A DNA stretch of 64,000 nucleotides. Source: Nemophila menziesii. Its lineage: Eukaryota; Streptophyta; Magnoliopsida; Boraginales; Hydrophyllaceae. The stretch is from assembly GCA_029959085.1 (NCBI GenBank), contig JARWIR010000031.1, positions 6,200,001 to 6,264,000 of the forward strand. The letters run 5' to 3'. The position numbers were made by a program, and so were the translations under genes. Below the pieces are notes generated by a model. That model worked only from the letters and a program-made list of their open reading frames with translations. It had not been told where the DNA came from and did no database searches. Positions 48,120-61,705 of the stretch are shown piece after piece (position 1 is the first letter of the stretch; every line of letters starts with the position of its first letter).

Positions 48120-50010
48120 GGTTAATCAATGATGACAAACATAACGGATGTTATGGATTATAAGATGAAGTGTTCAATATTAGGGAAGAACAAGAGATTG
48201 CCTACAACTACAATAGAAAAGGCCATTGATCTTGATGAGCTAATTGAAAAAAAACCAAAGATAGAGGCACCAACACAACTATTGCTTGTAATTGATGATG
48301 ACTATTTTAGGTACACATGGATTTATTCTTTGTTTTGAAAAACCACGCTTCAATGAATTTGTAAGACTTTGTAGATGGATTTCAAATTAAAAAGGGTACT
48401 CTATCACTTGCATTTATAGTGATAATTGTACCGAGTTTGTAAACACTCCTCTTCATGAATTTTTAATGATTTGATAATTTAGCACAACTTCTCTTCTCTT
48501 AGAATTTGTTAACAAAATAAAATTGTATAAAGGAAATGATGCACCTTACAAGAACTAGCCAAGAAATTTTTGAAATAATATAGATTGCCTACATATGTTT
48601 TGGAAAAGTTGTCAATATGTCTTGTCATGTTTTAACCCGGGTTTTAATGAGACACATAATTTTTAAAACCCAATATGAACTTTGGAATGAAAAACTCCCT
48701 CGTAACTCCTTCTTTCAGGTTTTTTTGTGTATATGTTGTTTTCTCAATACTAGAGATCACTTGTCAAAGTTAAACTAATTCCGATGAAGGCATGTTTCTT
48801 GAGTACTCCATTAAAATCCAAAGAATATTGCATGTTTAACAAAACCTCAAGTGTCATATAATTATCCATGCATGTTGACTATGACGAGACATATCTTTTT
48901 GAGCGCAAGGATGAATAAATAGTAGACTATCCCATATTTCATCAAATAAAGAGACAAGTGCGATCTACCATTTTGCAAAAATAAGTTGACAAACAAATCA
49001 GGAATGTGGATAAAAAGAAAAAGAGAGAATTGAAGTGTGAAAATATCTTCCTCGATGTTGGAAAATGGTCAGAGGCCTCTCCAATAATTTTATACTTGGA
49101 GATCCAAGTAACAGGGTAACGATGTGTTCTACTCCTAAAGCTTTATGTGTTCACCATTCTTTCTTATCCTAAATAGAATTCATATTATCAAAGTTGTATT
49201 CCTTGAAAATCAATGGATAAATGATATGCATGAAGTGCTAAAACAATTTTAAAGGAGCCGAGTACAGAATCTTGTTGAAACCCCCATTGCACACTATCAT
49301 TTGAACACGATGTATATTTTGAAACAAACTTGATGATTCTAGAATTGTTACAAGTAACAAAGCTCGTGTTGTTGCACAAGAGTATAATCAAGAGGAAGGT
49401 ATTGATTTTGACAAAACTTTTTTTCCTTGCTAGAATAGAATCTATTCACATGCTTTGTGCATGATTTAAATTTTGTTCAAAAGATTCACATCTTAAAACT
49501 GTTAACCTCATCTTTTAATATCTCAAGGAAACCATTAACCTAGGACAACTTTATCATAAACACTCAACTTTTGAGCCTATAACTATACAAATCCTTATTA
49601 TGGTTGGGTGTAAGCTATATAGGAGGAGTTATGGTGGTACTCGTTTATTCCTAGGTCAATCTCTTGTCTCATTGTGAAGTAGAAAAAAAATAGTGTTGGT
49701 TAATTCCCGGCTATAACCAAGTACGTCAACGCCAGAAATTGTGTGGCTCAAATTATGTGGATGAAACAAACCTTAGAGGATTTTGGTCTTAAATATAGTA
49801 TTATTCCTATTGGGTATGATAGCACAAGTGTAGTAAACTTTACAAAGAATCATATCCAATACTCTAGAACCAAACGTAATGAAATTAAGAACAACTTTAT
49901 TAGAGATAATACTCAAAAAGTTGAAATTATGTTAAATATTGTAGATTCCTCCATTCAACTAGTAGATATCTTATTATACTATCAACTCTCTCCGAGCATT
50001 TATTCTTTCC
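48120..50010 (+). pseudogene. Decayed copia pol remnant
   Basis: Integrase phrases at 48290-48480 (DDDYFRYTWIY, SDNGTEFVN), the chromo-like YELWNEKLP and SDEGMFLEYS at 48670-48830, RT at 49210-49440 (ARVVAQEYNQEEGIDFD), and RNase H at 49743-49970 (QIMWMKQTLEDFGLKY, SRTKRNEI, QLVDIL). The order matches Ty1/copia pol. Large parts are missing and the frame is broken many times. Unlike the intact copy at 33632, no LTRs are recognised. Confidence 0.85.
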
Positions 50011-51575
50011 TATAAACACATAAATCTAAAATTACACCACTCTATCTCTAAATTCGGACTTAGTTACATTACATCAAGAGAATAGGGATTTTAGTCTCTT
50101 TGAAGAAGAAAATGATTCCAACTATGTAGGAAGTTACATAGGGGAAATTTAGGTTGTGATTTGGTCAAGAAAAATCTCATGGGTATTTGGTTTGTATATC
50201 ACCTTTAATAGATACTAAATATTAGTGTAAATAAAGTTATATAATACTAACGGGAAGACCCTATGTAGAGGATTTAGGGTAGTCGAACCACTCTAACTGA
50301 TTGCATAATTTCTAATCCTTCTATTTACTTTATGCTTCATATTAGTTTTGTATTTTAGATAACCTTTCATCTTCTTCACTACGTACTTCTCTCTTACTCA
50401 GTGTTTGCTAAATTGTGCCAACTATTTTCCAAATCTAATTTATCTTCCAAAATATTTTTAATTATTAGTAATATTGATTAGATCCCTATACACCCACCAT
50501 CCTTCTAGGACTTATGTTATATAATTATAACAAATATAGTAAATTATGAAGTCTGTAGCAGTGTATGTATTTTACTGTGTTTATTAATTGTTATCCAAGT
50601 TAGTTACGATTTGAAAATTAATATGAAGATAATATGATGTTAATTAAAAAAAATTATGGGTTACACATGGTGTGTGGAGGTGTGGGAGTTGAAGGTATAA
50701 AACAAAATTATAATTTTTTATTCAAAATGTTATAAACACTTTTTAAATTAGCTTTATGTGCCACTTAAGTGACTTTTTCTATCCAAATACTAATAAAAAA
50801 ATTTACTTGGCCCAACTTGATAAAAAAAAATGCCAAACATTAAGTATTAGCCCATTTTAGAATCATGAGTATTAAAAATGGGCTCATCAGCAAATACCTA
50901 GAAATATGTTTATCATAACAGTAAAGGTTACTCTATTATTTCATTTTTTTTCCGCCACTTATCTTTCATCCTGTGATTTATCTTATCTCTTGTTTCACGA
51001 TTCAAATTTCTATTTACTCTCTCAGATTAAAAATTAACCTAGAGATCATATTACAATTTTATTATCGTCTCTTCACCCCCTCTCTCTGTTTTAATTTGTT
51101 ATATACATCCCCTTTTGAAAATCTAAAATAATCTTTATCATATATTTTCCAGTTGCAAACAAAACACTCTATGTGTGTTTTGTGAAATTTATATAATTTC
51201 TAAGAGACAATTTGGAGGTTTATACTTCATAAAGTATCATGGTGCTTCAAGGTAACATTTTGTGTACGTAATAGACCTTTTTATATGGTTAATTATAATA
51301 AAATTAGATTCTTTAAGTACTAAAATCAAAATTAGGTGTTGTATGTAGTTTATGGTAATCCTCGCATATTATGTAAGGAACTCAAAATGTGTTCTTTGAG
51401 ATTATCAATAAAACATTGACAAAAAAAGATTATTTCAAAAAACCAGCATATATTTTTTTTATAAGAATTTAAATAAAGTGTTTGTATTGTATAGTTAATT
51501 GAATTATATATTAAATTGTACAAGTCTACTTATATTTTTATCTTTTCAATACAGAATACTTGTTCTATGACGATT
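50011..51575. other. Gene-free AT-rich stretch
   Basis: No ORF or motif worth calling. Ends at the GAG target duplication (51576-51578) of the CACTA element. Confidence 0.55.
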
Positions 51576-51578
51576 GAG

Positions 51579-51860
51579 CACTACTACAAATCGCACGTTT
51601 ACCGACGACGGATCACCGGCGAATCACGGGTCGTCGGTAATTGTCTAAGATTACCGACGACTTGGTTGTCGCTAATAATTGCCGACAAAGGGTCGTCGTA
51701 AATAGTATCGACTTCGTCGGTAATTATTTGGTTTGAATTTTTATTTTTTTTAAACGTAAAAATGGCGTCGCTAAAGGCTGACGACGACGTTTTGGCCATA
51801 AATTAGCGACGACTTTTTTTAAATTACCAGCGAATTTACGTGTCGTCGGTAATTGTCTGT
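51579..51860 (+). promoter_or_regulatory. Left subterminal motif array
   Basis: Starts with the 31-bp inverted terminal repeat (51579-51609). Copies or variants of ACCGACGAC / GTCGTCGGT lie near 51600, 51630, 51653, 51686, 51715 and 51840. In En/Spm such arrays bind the TNPA protein; here they also precede the TNP2-like transcription unit. Confidence 0.8.
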
Positions 51861-52681
51861 GTGTATTTTTGGAGACAGCAGGTTTTTTATCTCATAAAAC
51901 ACCCACACACTCTAAAACACCTCCGAATTTCTCCCAAAAAATCACAGAATTTTTTTTTCCCACTAATTGATTCTCCAATTTGTCTTGTACCATTCCCGGG
52001 TCCATAATCAAGGTGGGGCATTATCAATATCCATTTTCATCACATAATTTAAGGTAAATTCATGAAAATCCATGTTTTTAAAATATAATTTTTTTTTAAT
52101 TGTGTTTAATTGTTGATATATGATGTGATTAGGTGAATTAGTACATTGTCTAGGTGAATTAGTACAAAGGTTTCCAGATGGTTTTGCCTCTAGCTTGAGG
52201 AATAATGTTCACATTGATACGGGAAAGATTATTGGAATGAAATCGCATGATTGCCACGTTATGATGCAGTATCTCTTTGTTTGTTGTCTACCTGGTCTTT
52301 TAGAGGATAAGTCGATTAGCGAAGCGGTAATTGGGTTAGCGAACGTGTTTAGAGTTGTTTGTAGCAAGAATTTGAGTAGGAAAAAGTTGTTAACCGGTAA
52401 GGCAAAAGTGGCTGAAGTAATGTGCAAACTTGAAACGATCCTGCCTCCTGCATTTTTTGACATAATGATCCACTTGGTGATACACTTGTACGATGAAGCA
52501 TTGCTAGGGGGCCCGGTTCAAATGCGGTGGATGTACCCATTTGAAAGGTATTTGAAAAAGTTGAAAGAGTATATTCGAAACCCAGCTAGACCAGAGGGTT
52601 CAATAGCCGAGGGTTACGTGGCGGAAGAGACGTTGAATTTCATATCCAGGTACCTTTAGTGAAGAAAAAACAAGTTCAACG

Positions 52682-52790
52682 TTGTTATTTGTATTTATAT
52701 ATTTATATTTATATATTTATATTTATATATTTATATTTATATATTTATATTTATATATTTATATATTTATATATCATTTATATTTATATC
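52682..52790 (+). repeat. TATATTTA-type repeat in TNP2-like intron 1
   Basis: AT-only decamer/dodecamer repeat (ATTTATATAT words) filling most of the putative intron 52650-52793. Confidence 0.85.
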
Positions 52791-53009
52791 CAGGTACCTT
52801 AGTGAAGAAAAAACAAAGTTCAACGATCCAGGCAGATACAACGAACCACCGCCAGTGCATAGAGAGTTGTCCGTTTTCAACTCCCAGTTTACTCCAGTTG
52901 GCAAGAAAGTATCTGGTGCTTTAGCGTATAAAGATAGGGAGCACGTTATTTTTTATATTTTGAATAACTGCGACGAAATCGAGACATTTAGGACGTAAGT
53001 AACGTTGCT

Positions 53010-53250
53010 ATTTATATATTTATATATTTATATATTTATATATTTATATATTTATATATTTATATATTTATATATTTATATATTTATATATTTATATATT
53101 TATATATTTATATATTTATATATTTATATATTTATATATTTATATATTTATATATTTATATATTTATATATTTATATATTTATATATTTATATATTTAAT
53201 GATATATTTATATATTTATACATTTAATGATATATTTATATTCCGTTTCA
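53010..53250 (+). repeat. ATTTATATAT decamer array in TNP2-like intron 2
   Basis: About 20 near-perfect 10-bp units within intron 52995-53257. The Ile/Tyr/Leu/Phe-only ORFs here are translations of this repeat. Confidence 0.9.
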
Positions 53251-54314
53251 ATTATAGTGAACACAGATCGACACTTTCGGGAACGATTGACGAAATAAAT
53301 TATATGCACCGTCAAATGTTTAAGGATTGGTTTTTGGATAAGGTATGTGACCTTGCAGGTTTAATATATCTACTTATTTTCAATGTATCTCATGTTTTTT
53401 TATGACAGGTTCATGGAATGGAATCCCGTGGTGATGCATTAGCTACCCGTGAGGTGGTGTCATTGGCAAACATGCCTTTTGGTGCAGTGCATATGTACGA
53501 TTCATGTGTTGTGAACGGTGTAAAGTGGATAACAAAGAGCAAAGGAGAAAAAAGAGTGACGCAAGATTACTGTGTATGTGTCATTTACGACGGGTCACCA
53601 TGTTACGGCGAATTATTGAAAATATTGGAGTTAACGTACAGTGGAGGGTGCTCGGTTGTTTTATTTGTTTGCAAGTGGTACAAGGAGAGTGAATCAAGGA
53701 CAGAACACGGGGTAACCTTTATCAACACAGCAAGCGTTGGTTGGCCAAACGAACCGTACATTCTAGCATCACAAGCGAAGAAAGTGTTTTATATTGACGA
53801 GATTCGTGCAAAGAAAACATCTAAAGAATGGAAGGCCGTTTGGGAAATAAACGATCGGCATGGATGGAGTCCCGAGTTATGGGGTTCGGAATCATTAGCT
53901 ACCGATAGCGGGAGAATAACAATACCTTTGGTTAACCCTGGTACTGATTCCGGTCCGATGAACTTGGCAAGTACGGAGGAGTTCGAGATTGACCCATCTC
54001 ATTTTCGTATTCAAATGCCTTTTGAAATGATTACTGATGAGAACGAGGAATTGGAGGATGACACGTGGGAAGAATACGGAGATGAAGAACCTACTGAGTT
54101 TGATAGTGATGGTGAGCCTATAGTTGACGGTGGAGATGAATCTGACTAGTTTATCTGTTTTTTTATTTATTACATATATGTGTGGTGTTTTGTTATTTGA
54201 ATTTGAACTTCAAACGCATATCCTTATTCATAATCATTAAATCTCAGTCAACTTTAACATTTTCCAACTTTAACATCTTGTAGAACTTCAAACGCATGTA
54301 ATCTTTCTAGTATA

Positions 54315-54484
54315 CCAAACACTAACATTTGACTAGTATAGTTGACCAATCAGTCCAAACACTAACATTTGACTAGTATAGTTGACCAATCAAACCAAAC
54401 ACTAACATTTGACTCGTATAGTTGACCAATCAAACCAAACACTAACATTTGACTAGTATAGTTGACCAATCAAACCAAACACTA
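54315..54484 (+). repeat. 40-bp tandem repeat, four full units
   Basis: Unit begins CCAAACACTAACATTTGACT; copies start at 54315, 54355, 54395 and 54435, with a 10-base partial copy at 54475. Nearly identical units, located just downstream of the TNP2-like stop. Confidence 0.95.
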
Positions 54485-54579
54485 AGATTGAAGAAATATT
54501 GTATGGAAAAAATAGAAACAAATAAAATGGGAATCATAGAAAATTTATAAAAGAGAAAGAATAAAGTATAGGAAAAAAA

Positions 54580-54890
54580 AAAAAATTACCGACGACGCTC
54601 AAAGTTTTACCGACAACATTCATCCTTTGAACGTCGTCGGTAATTTTTTAACGACAATATTCAAACAACTCGTCGTCGCTAATTTTGCCCAAAATTTTTA
54701 TTGGCCAACATGGGCGGCCAAGTTTCCCGCCCATGAAAATTAGCGACAAATTTGTTGGTTTAGCGACGACACTGTCGTCGGTAATCAGGGACACGCTAGC
54801 CTCGTGTGTACGGAGTGGGCCACGTGGCCTTGATTACCGACGAGTTACTAACAATTACCGACGACACGGACCGTCGTCGGTAATTTCTTT
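54580..54890 (+). promoter_or_regulatory. Internal ACCGACGAC motif block upstream of TNPA-like gene
   Basis: Motif copies near 54588, 54610, 54642, 54773, 54835, 54858 and 54870 in both orientations, as dense as at the element ends. It directly precedes the inferred 5' leader exon (about 54900-55012). It may let the element's own protein regulate this gene. Confidence 0.7.
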
Positions 54891-54899
54891 TTCTATATG

Positions 54900-55012
54900 A
54901 CCTAACCGAGCTCATTTCTTCCTCACTCACCACAGAAAATTCTCTCAAAAAACGCCATTTCATCCCATTCCAAGCTATTCCGAGGCTGTACAACAACAAA
55001 TCGAACAACAAG
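54900..55012 (+). other. Inferred 5' leader exon of TNPA-like gene
   Basis: A TATATGA-like box near 54893 precedes it; it ends at the strong donor AAG|GTAAGC. The next acceptor (GTAG|ATGGCT, 55831/55832) places the start codon immediately after the junction. Promoter and start are not proven. Confidence 0.45.
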
Positions 55013-55831
55013 GTAAGCTTAATCCTTCCATAAACACCATTCAATTTCATTTTTTTAATTTTTAATTTCTATTTCTAATATCTTTTTTGTTTGTTTTGTT
55101 TTTTGTTTCCTTGTTTCTGGCATGGATTCATGGATGAAAACTACACATTATCCACGTAACAGGTAACAATTTTCGATTCTATTTTGCCTTTTTTTTCTTT
55201 TTGAATTGATTTTTTTTGTGATTGTAATGCTATGTTTAGTGTAATCCGAATTTTCATGATGTTATTTTAGGTTGTTTAGTATATTTTTGGAATTAAAAAC
55301 ACAACAAAATGATGAATTTATGATTTGTTTTAGAAAACTAGGGTTTTGATATGATTTTTGCATTTTTTGATATGTATGATATGTTTTAGTTATGATTTTT
55401 AGAGATTAAAGGTCTTGTAATGTGATATAGGGGCCTTTTTGCAATATAAGGACTAAGTTGCAATATATAAAAAATATAAGGACCAAAATGTAAAATTAAA
55501 AAAATTGAAATATAGGGACCTTTTTGCAATATATGAAATATTTTAGGAACAATTGGAAAATGGACAAAAATGAAAAATTAAAAAATATAGGGACTAAGTT
55601 GCAATATATTAAAAATATAAGGACCAAAATGTAAAATTAAAAAATTGAAATATAGGGGCCTTTTTGCAATATATGAAAATATAGGGACCTTTTTTGCAAT
55701 ATATGAAAATATAGGGACCTTTTTTGCAATATATGAAAATATAGGGACCTATATGTAATTAATTAAAATATAGGGACTAATATGTAATTAATTAAATTAT
55801 AGGGACTAATAAGTAATTTCTAAAATTGTAG
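55013..55831 (+). repeat. 5' UTR intron with GGGACC(T)n-GCAATATATG repeats
   Basis: Putative 819-bp leader intron. From 55430 to 55810 it consists of imperfect repeats of the phrase 'ATATAGGGACCTTTTTTGCAAT' and a variant 'AGGACCAAAATGTAA', with unit length about 30-35 bp. Confidence 0.65.
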
Positions 55832-57459
55832 ATGGCTGATGTGATTGCACGTTCACATGGTGGTGATGGATCCGGTAACGATCCACCGAGGGGTCCGAAT
55901 CGGGGACTCCAAGACTGCGACCAACCTTCAGGTAAAAATACTTAATAAATTTCAATTTCATAAATTTGATTTTTTTTCAATTAAATAACTAATAAATTCT
56001 ATTCAATGTAACAGAAAATCCGAAGAGAAGACTTCGGAAACCCCGAAGCATCACCTCTATCCGAACCGCCCAAGAGACGCTGAAAAGAGTTGGGTGGCCA
56101 ATACCGATCGAATTCTCCGTCATCGACAAGACGTGGAATATAGTGGGCCCACACTATAAACACGTGGGTCAGGTGATCGGGCACGCGGTTCGAGAGTTTG
56201 TACCCCCCATATACAAACAATGGATAGAGGTGCCCGAAGGTCGGATAGGGGGTATTTACGGCCGTCTTCAAGAATTTTTTGACGTGGAGGGGTGGAGGAG
56301 AAGAGGTGACTGGGAGGATATTTGCGAAAAGTTGACCAGTATGCAATCGGCCTGCTATCGGAGATGGAAATCTGACTTGAAGACGGACTACTACAACAAC
56401 GGTCTAGCTCCCCCGGATGTTAAACCCGAGTATTGGGCTATTGCTAAGAAGAATTGGGATGATGAGAATGCTAAGGTAACAAAAAAAATTATTTATTACA
56501 TCTATTTTTCATTATATATTAGATTAATAACTATTTTGTTTATTATTTGTAGGCCCAGGCGGAGATTAATCGGAAAAACCAGGAGCAGCAGACTAGTTCG
56601 AGCAGGGCTGGGTCTCGGAACCTATCCCAGACTAGGGAGGTTATTATGGAGGTATAATTACATTTAATAAAAAATTAATTTAATGTTTTTAATAATTTAT
56701 TTATTTTTAGTTATTTAATATTCGGTATTGAAAATTGTATAGGGGACGCTTAAGACCGTGATGAAGGAGCCGATGATTTTCACGGACGAAGAGACCCAAG
56801 AGGAGATGGAGCTTCCTCCATTGAGCGGCTACTTCGATCATCTTGCATACGATTCGGCTAGTGACAGCTATCGGGACGAGCGGTTGGAAAAAGCAAGTGT
56901 AAGTTTTTTTTTTCATTACTTAAATATTTTATTTTTAACTTTACTTTGATATTAATCTAATTTATTTTTAAATTAAATCTAATTATAGGCTGTTTTACGG
57001 GGGAAGATGCAGACGAAGGTAGTGGAGGCTGCAGCCAATGGCACCGAGGTTTCTACGGAGGAGCAGATGGATGCTATTTTAGAGACCATTATGGAGGTCA
57101 TGGCCCCACCGAAGTCGAGACATTGGGTGCCTACCATTGGAGGGGTGCGGAAGAGATCACGGAAACAAGCAAAAGCCGATGCTGCGTCCGAGGATCTACT
57201 GAAGGCGATGTTCGCAGGCATGAACGAGCTTCGAGTCAAACAAGGTCTTGAACCTATACCAGATCCTACCTCCACATCGACCGGGAGTTCTTCGAGCCAG
57301 TCGAGTCAGCCGAGCTTAATGGACACGCTATTCGATACCTTAAATGGTATGAGGATAGCTCAAGGAATGGCCCCGGTCGCCCACCCCCAGCCCCCCCCCC
57401 CCCCGAGAAGGAGTCCCGAGGAACGAGGAGATGAAAGGAATGATGATGATGATGCTTAG
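55832..57459 (+). CDS. TNPA-like CACTA protein (Transposase_24 / Ptta-En-Spm type), five exons, 428 aa
   Basis: Exons 55832-55931, 56015-56475, 56553-56651, 56743-56898, 56989-57459, all with GT-AG borders; their lengths sum to 1287 bases, an open frame of 428 codons plus TAG. Residues 30-185 contain a Trp-rich region (WRRRGDWEDICEKL, CYRRWKSDL, PEYWAIAKKNW) typical of the plant Ptta/En/Spm Transposase_24 family, followed by the family's Asn/Gln-rich NRKNQEQQ...GSRN block. The C-terminal 150 residues are low-complexity (Ser-rich, a polyproline run encoded by a C tract at about 57390-57404, acidic end). Expected role: binding the subterminal motifs and assisting or repressing transposition. 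It looks intact, unlike the catalytic gene. Confidence 0.85.
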
Positions 57460-57775
57460 TTGGAGTTGGTTTTTATTTGAGTTGGACTTGGTTTGTAATA
57501 GTTTGACTTTTTAATTGGTTTTTTTAGACTTATGTTGATTATGATTCGGTTTTTTTAGACTTTTTTTTGGTGTGTTTGACTTATGTTGACTTGTTTTGAC
57601 TTTTTGTAAGACTTTTTTTATGGTTTTAATTATGATTCGGTTTTTTCTATTAATTATTGAAATTTTTTGTCATATGTATCAATTTTATTCGTATTACATT
57701 TATAATAAAAACAAAAATCAAATCAAAAAAAATTTAAAAAAAAATGAATTTAAAAATTAAAAAAAAAAAAAAAAA
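57460..57775 (+). other. 3' flank of TNPA-like gene
   Basis: T-rich then A-rich sequence without ORF; AATAAA-like words near 57703. Probable 3' UTR and polyadenylation region. Confidence 0.45.
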
Positions 57776-58238
57776 AAAGATTGCCGACGACATTCATACT
57801 GAATTTACGACGACATTCATCATTTGAATGTCGTCGCTAATTGCATAAAAAAACAATTATTTAATCCGGATTTATATTTAAAAAAAAAACATAAAACATA
57901 AAATAGCGACAACAGGTCGTCGGTAATTGTTGTCGGCAATTAGAATATAAAAAAAAGAATAAATAAATTCAATTATCGGCCACGAAAAAAAAGAAAAACA
58001 AATTACATTATAGCGGCGAGACTATTCGTCGGTAATCTTACCAATCAACGACGACGTCGTTTCGTCGGTAAGATTACCGACGAATAGTGCTTTATTCGCC
58101 GGTAAGTCTTGATTTACCGACCAATTTCTAGTAACGACGTCTTAACGACGAGGCGTCGTCGGTAATCCCTTTTAACGACGAATTATCGGTGTTTACCGAC
58201 GACACGTGTCGTCTGTAAACAATCGAATTCCAGTAGTG
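57776..58238 (-). promoter_or_regulatory. Right subterminal motif array and inverted terminal repeat
   Basis: ACCGACGAC / GTCGTCGGT copies and variants near 57782, 57798, 57915, 58028, 58050, 58076, 58155 and 58196. The inverted terminal repeat is 58208-58238. Confidence 0.8.
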
Positions 58239-58241
58239 GAG

Positions 58242-60461
<2,220 letters not shown>

Positions 60462-61705
60462 CCTTCTCCTACTTTCTCAAGCGAACAAAGCAGAATTTTT
60501 TATGAAAGCACGTGAAAATTTAATTGGCTGGGTATTTCTTCACTGTGTAATTTCTTTTAAATTTTCTTATAAACTTGCTCATTTACGTGTTTTCTGATAT
60601 ATAACAGGCTGGTGGACTCTGTTTTGGATTGGGAGCACTGGTATGGGCCATGGTATAATTTTACAACATCATGATATGAAATTGGGCACATGTAATGAAA
60701 ATCCTGACAGGTAATGGAAATTCTAAGGGAGCGTGTGTCTTGGTCTCAGGGTTCTCGATGTGCTGAGGTGATTGCAAAATATACAGCCAGTAATGGAGGC
60801 AGAATAGAACTAGTCCACATACAAGTGAGGAAACTAGCATACTTGTTCTTAAACATCTAATGGTATCAAGTTCTAAGTGTTATTCTATTATATTTCAGGC
60901 TTTTGCATCAAACTTTTGGACAATAAGATTCACTTCAGCTCAATCAGATGGAAGACATATGGTAACTTATTTCTTTTTCAACATTATATAAATGCTTACA
61001 TTTATTGAGCATATCGATTAAATGTTACTTTATTTAATAACCCCAAGGTACACGAGATATCCTTACCCAGTTCTGCTTCTCCTGAATTGGTGGCATCCAA
61101 TCTGCTGGTGCGTGGGTATATAATTCGTCTATGCGAGGGTGGAGGGTCAAACATACAAATGGTTGACCATTTGTACTTGGAGGTTCGTTATACTCACAAA
61201 TTCTTTGGATTTCAATAACCTTTTGTTTAATCAAATTTCGGTATTAAAAATATTAGTTATGCAGGCTTCATCTGCGTTTCTTCCTCTTTGTGAGTTATCA
61301 CAAGCTGTAGCGCAGAAACTTGTAGTTGTGGTAAGTGTGTTGGTATATTTTGGGTTTCTATACTAATATTTAAAGATTATTATATATGCATTTTTCTTCT
61401 ATTGAAAGTTAGGAAATTAATTGAGTTTTTTTAAAGTCAATCTGAGCGCATTCCACATTGTGATGGAGTGACGCACGCCAATTTGCAAGCATTTACGAAA
61501 AAATTGATGAGGTAACACTCATGACATGCATGATACATAATTGGAGAGCCTCATTGTTCTTGAATCTTTATGTTTATGACGTGATTTTGTTGTTTTTGTG
61601 TATAGTTTCTTCAGTGATAGTGTTGGTACTTATGCTAGAGATGGTCCGGTATTCATTCATTCCAAAGATGATACATCGTCATCCAAGCTCAGCGCGATTC
61701 TGTGA
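60462..61705 (+). CDS. 3' portion of an unidentified spliced plant gene
   Basis: Series of exons with GT-AG borders: 60462-60531, 60608-60652, 60711-60824, 60899-60961, 61048-61182, 61265-61330, 61437-61511, 61606-61705 (TGA). The first six join in phase with no stop, strong evidence for real coding sequence (phrases SWSQGSRCAEVIAKY, GGRIELVHIQAFASNFW, SNLLVRGYIIRLCEG). At exon 7 the simple junction (61330/61437) gives an early stop. The clearly coding frame (SERIPHCDGVTHANLQ) needs a 2-base phase, which a weak donor 8 bases further (61339) would supply. Family not recognised; a Mediator-type subunit was considered from memory only and is not claimed. 5' exons are missing, so this may be a truncated gene. 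Confidence 0.65.

Larger units (their letters stand above)
52154..54149 (+). pseudogene. TNP2-like transposase, C-terminal part only (DUF4218, DUF4216)
   Basis: Exons inferred from splice sites: 52154-52649, 52794-52994, 53258-53342, 53409-54149 (stop). The joined frame is open. The first exon gives the end of the Transposase_21 region (GMKSHDCHVMMQ) and DUF4218 (ILPPAFFDIMIHL, GPVQMRWMYPFERYL, GSIAEGY). The last exon gives DUF4216 (YGELLKILELTYSGG, VVLFVCKWY) and an acidic tail. The N-terminal zinc-finger and catalytic Transposase_21 part is missing, since only about 570 bases separate the first exon from the element end. It therefore cannot act as a transposase. The first intron appears to result from a duplication (see findings). 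Confidence 0.85.
51579..58238 (+). mobile_element. CACTA (En/Spm) transposon with TNP2 remnant and intact TNPA-like gene
   Basis: 6660 bp. Termini CACTACT... and ...AGTAGTG form imperfect inverted repeats of about 31 bases (24 matches by eye, no gaps). The 3-bp target duplication GAG (51576-51578, 58239-58241) is as expected for CACTA. Subterminal regions are filled with ACCGACGAC motifs in both orientations. Content from left: promoter/motif block, truncated TNP2-like gene (52154-54149), 40-bp tandem repeat, an internal motif block, TNPA-like gene (55832-57459), right subterminal block. Confidence 0.95.

Noticed and set aside
53005..53199. 64-residue ORF of Ile, Tyr, Leu and Phe only
   Set aside because: Translation of the ATTTATATAT array inside an intron.
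53010..54484. CRISPR-like spacing of repeats
   Set aside because: Tandem repeats without unique spacers, in a plant-type sequence.
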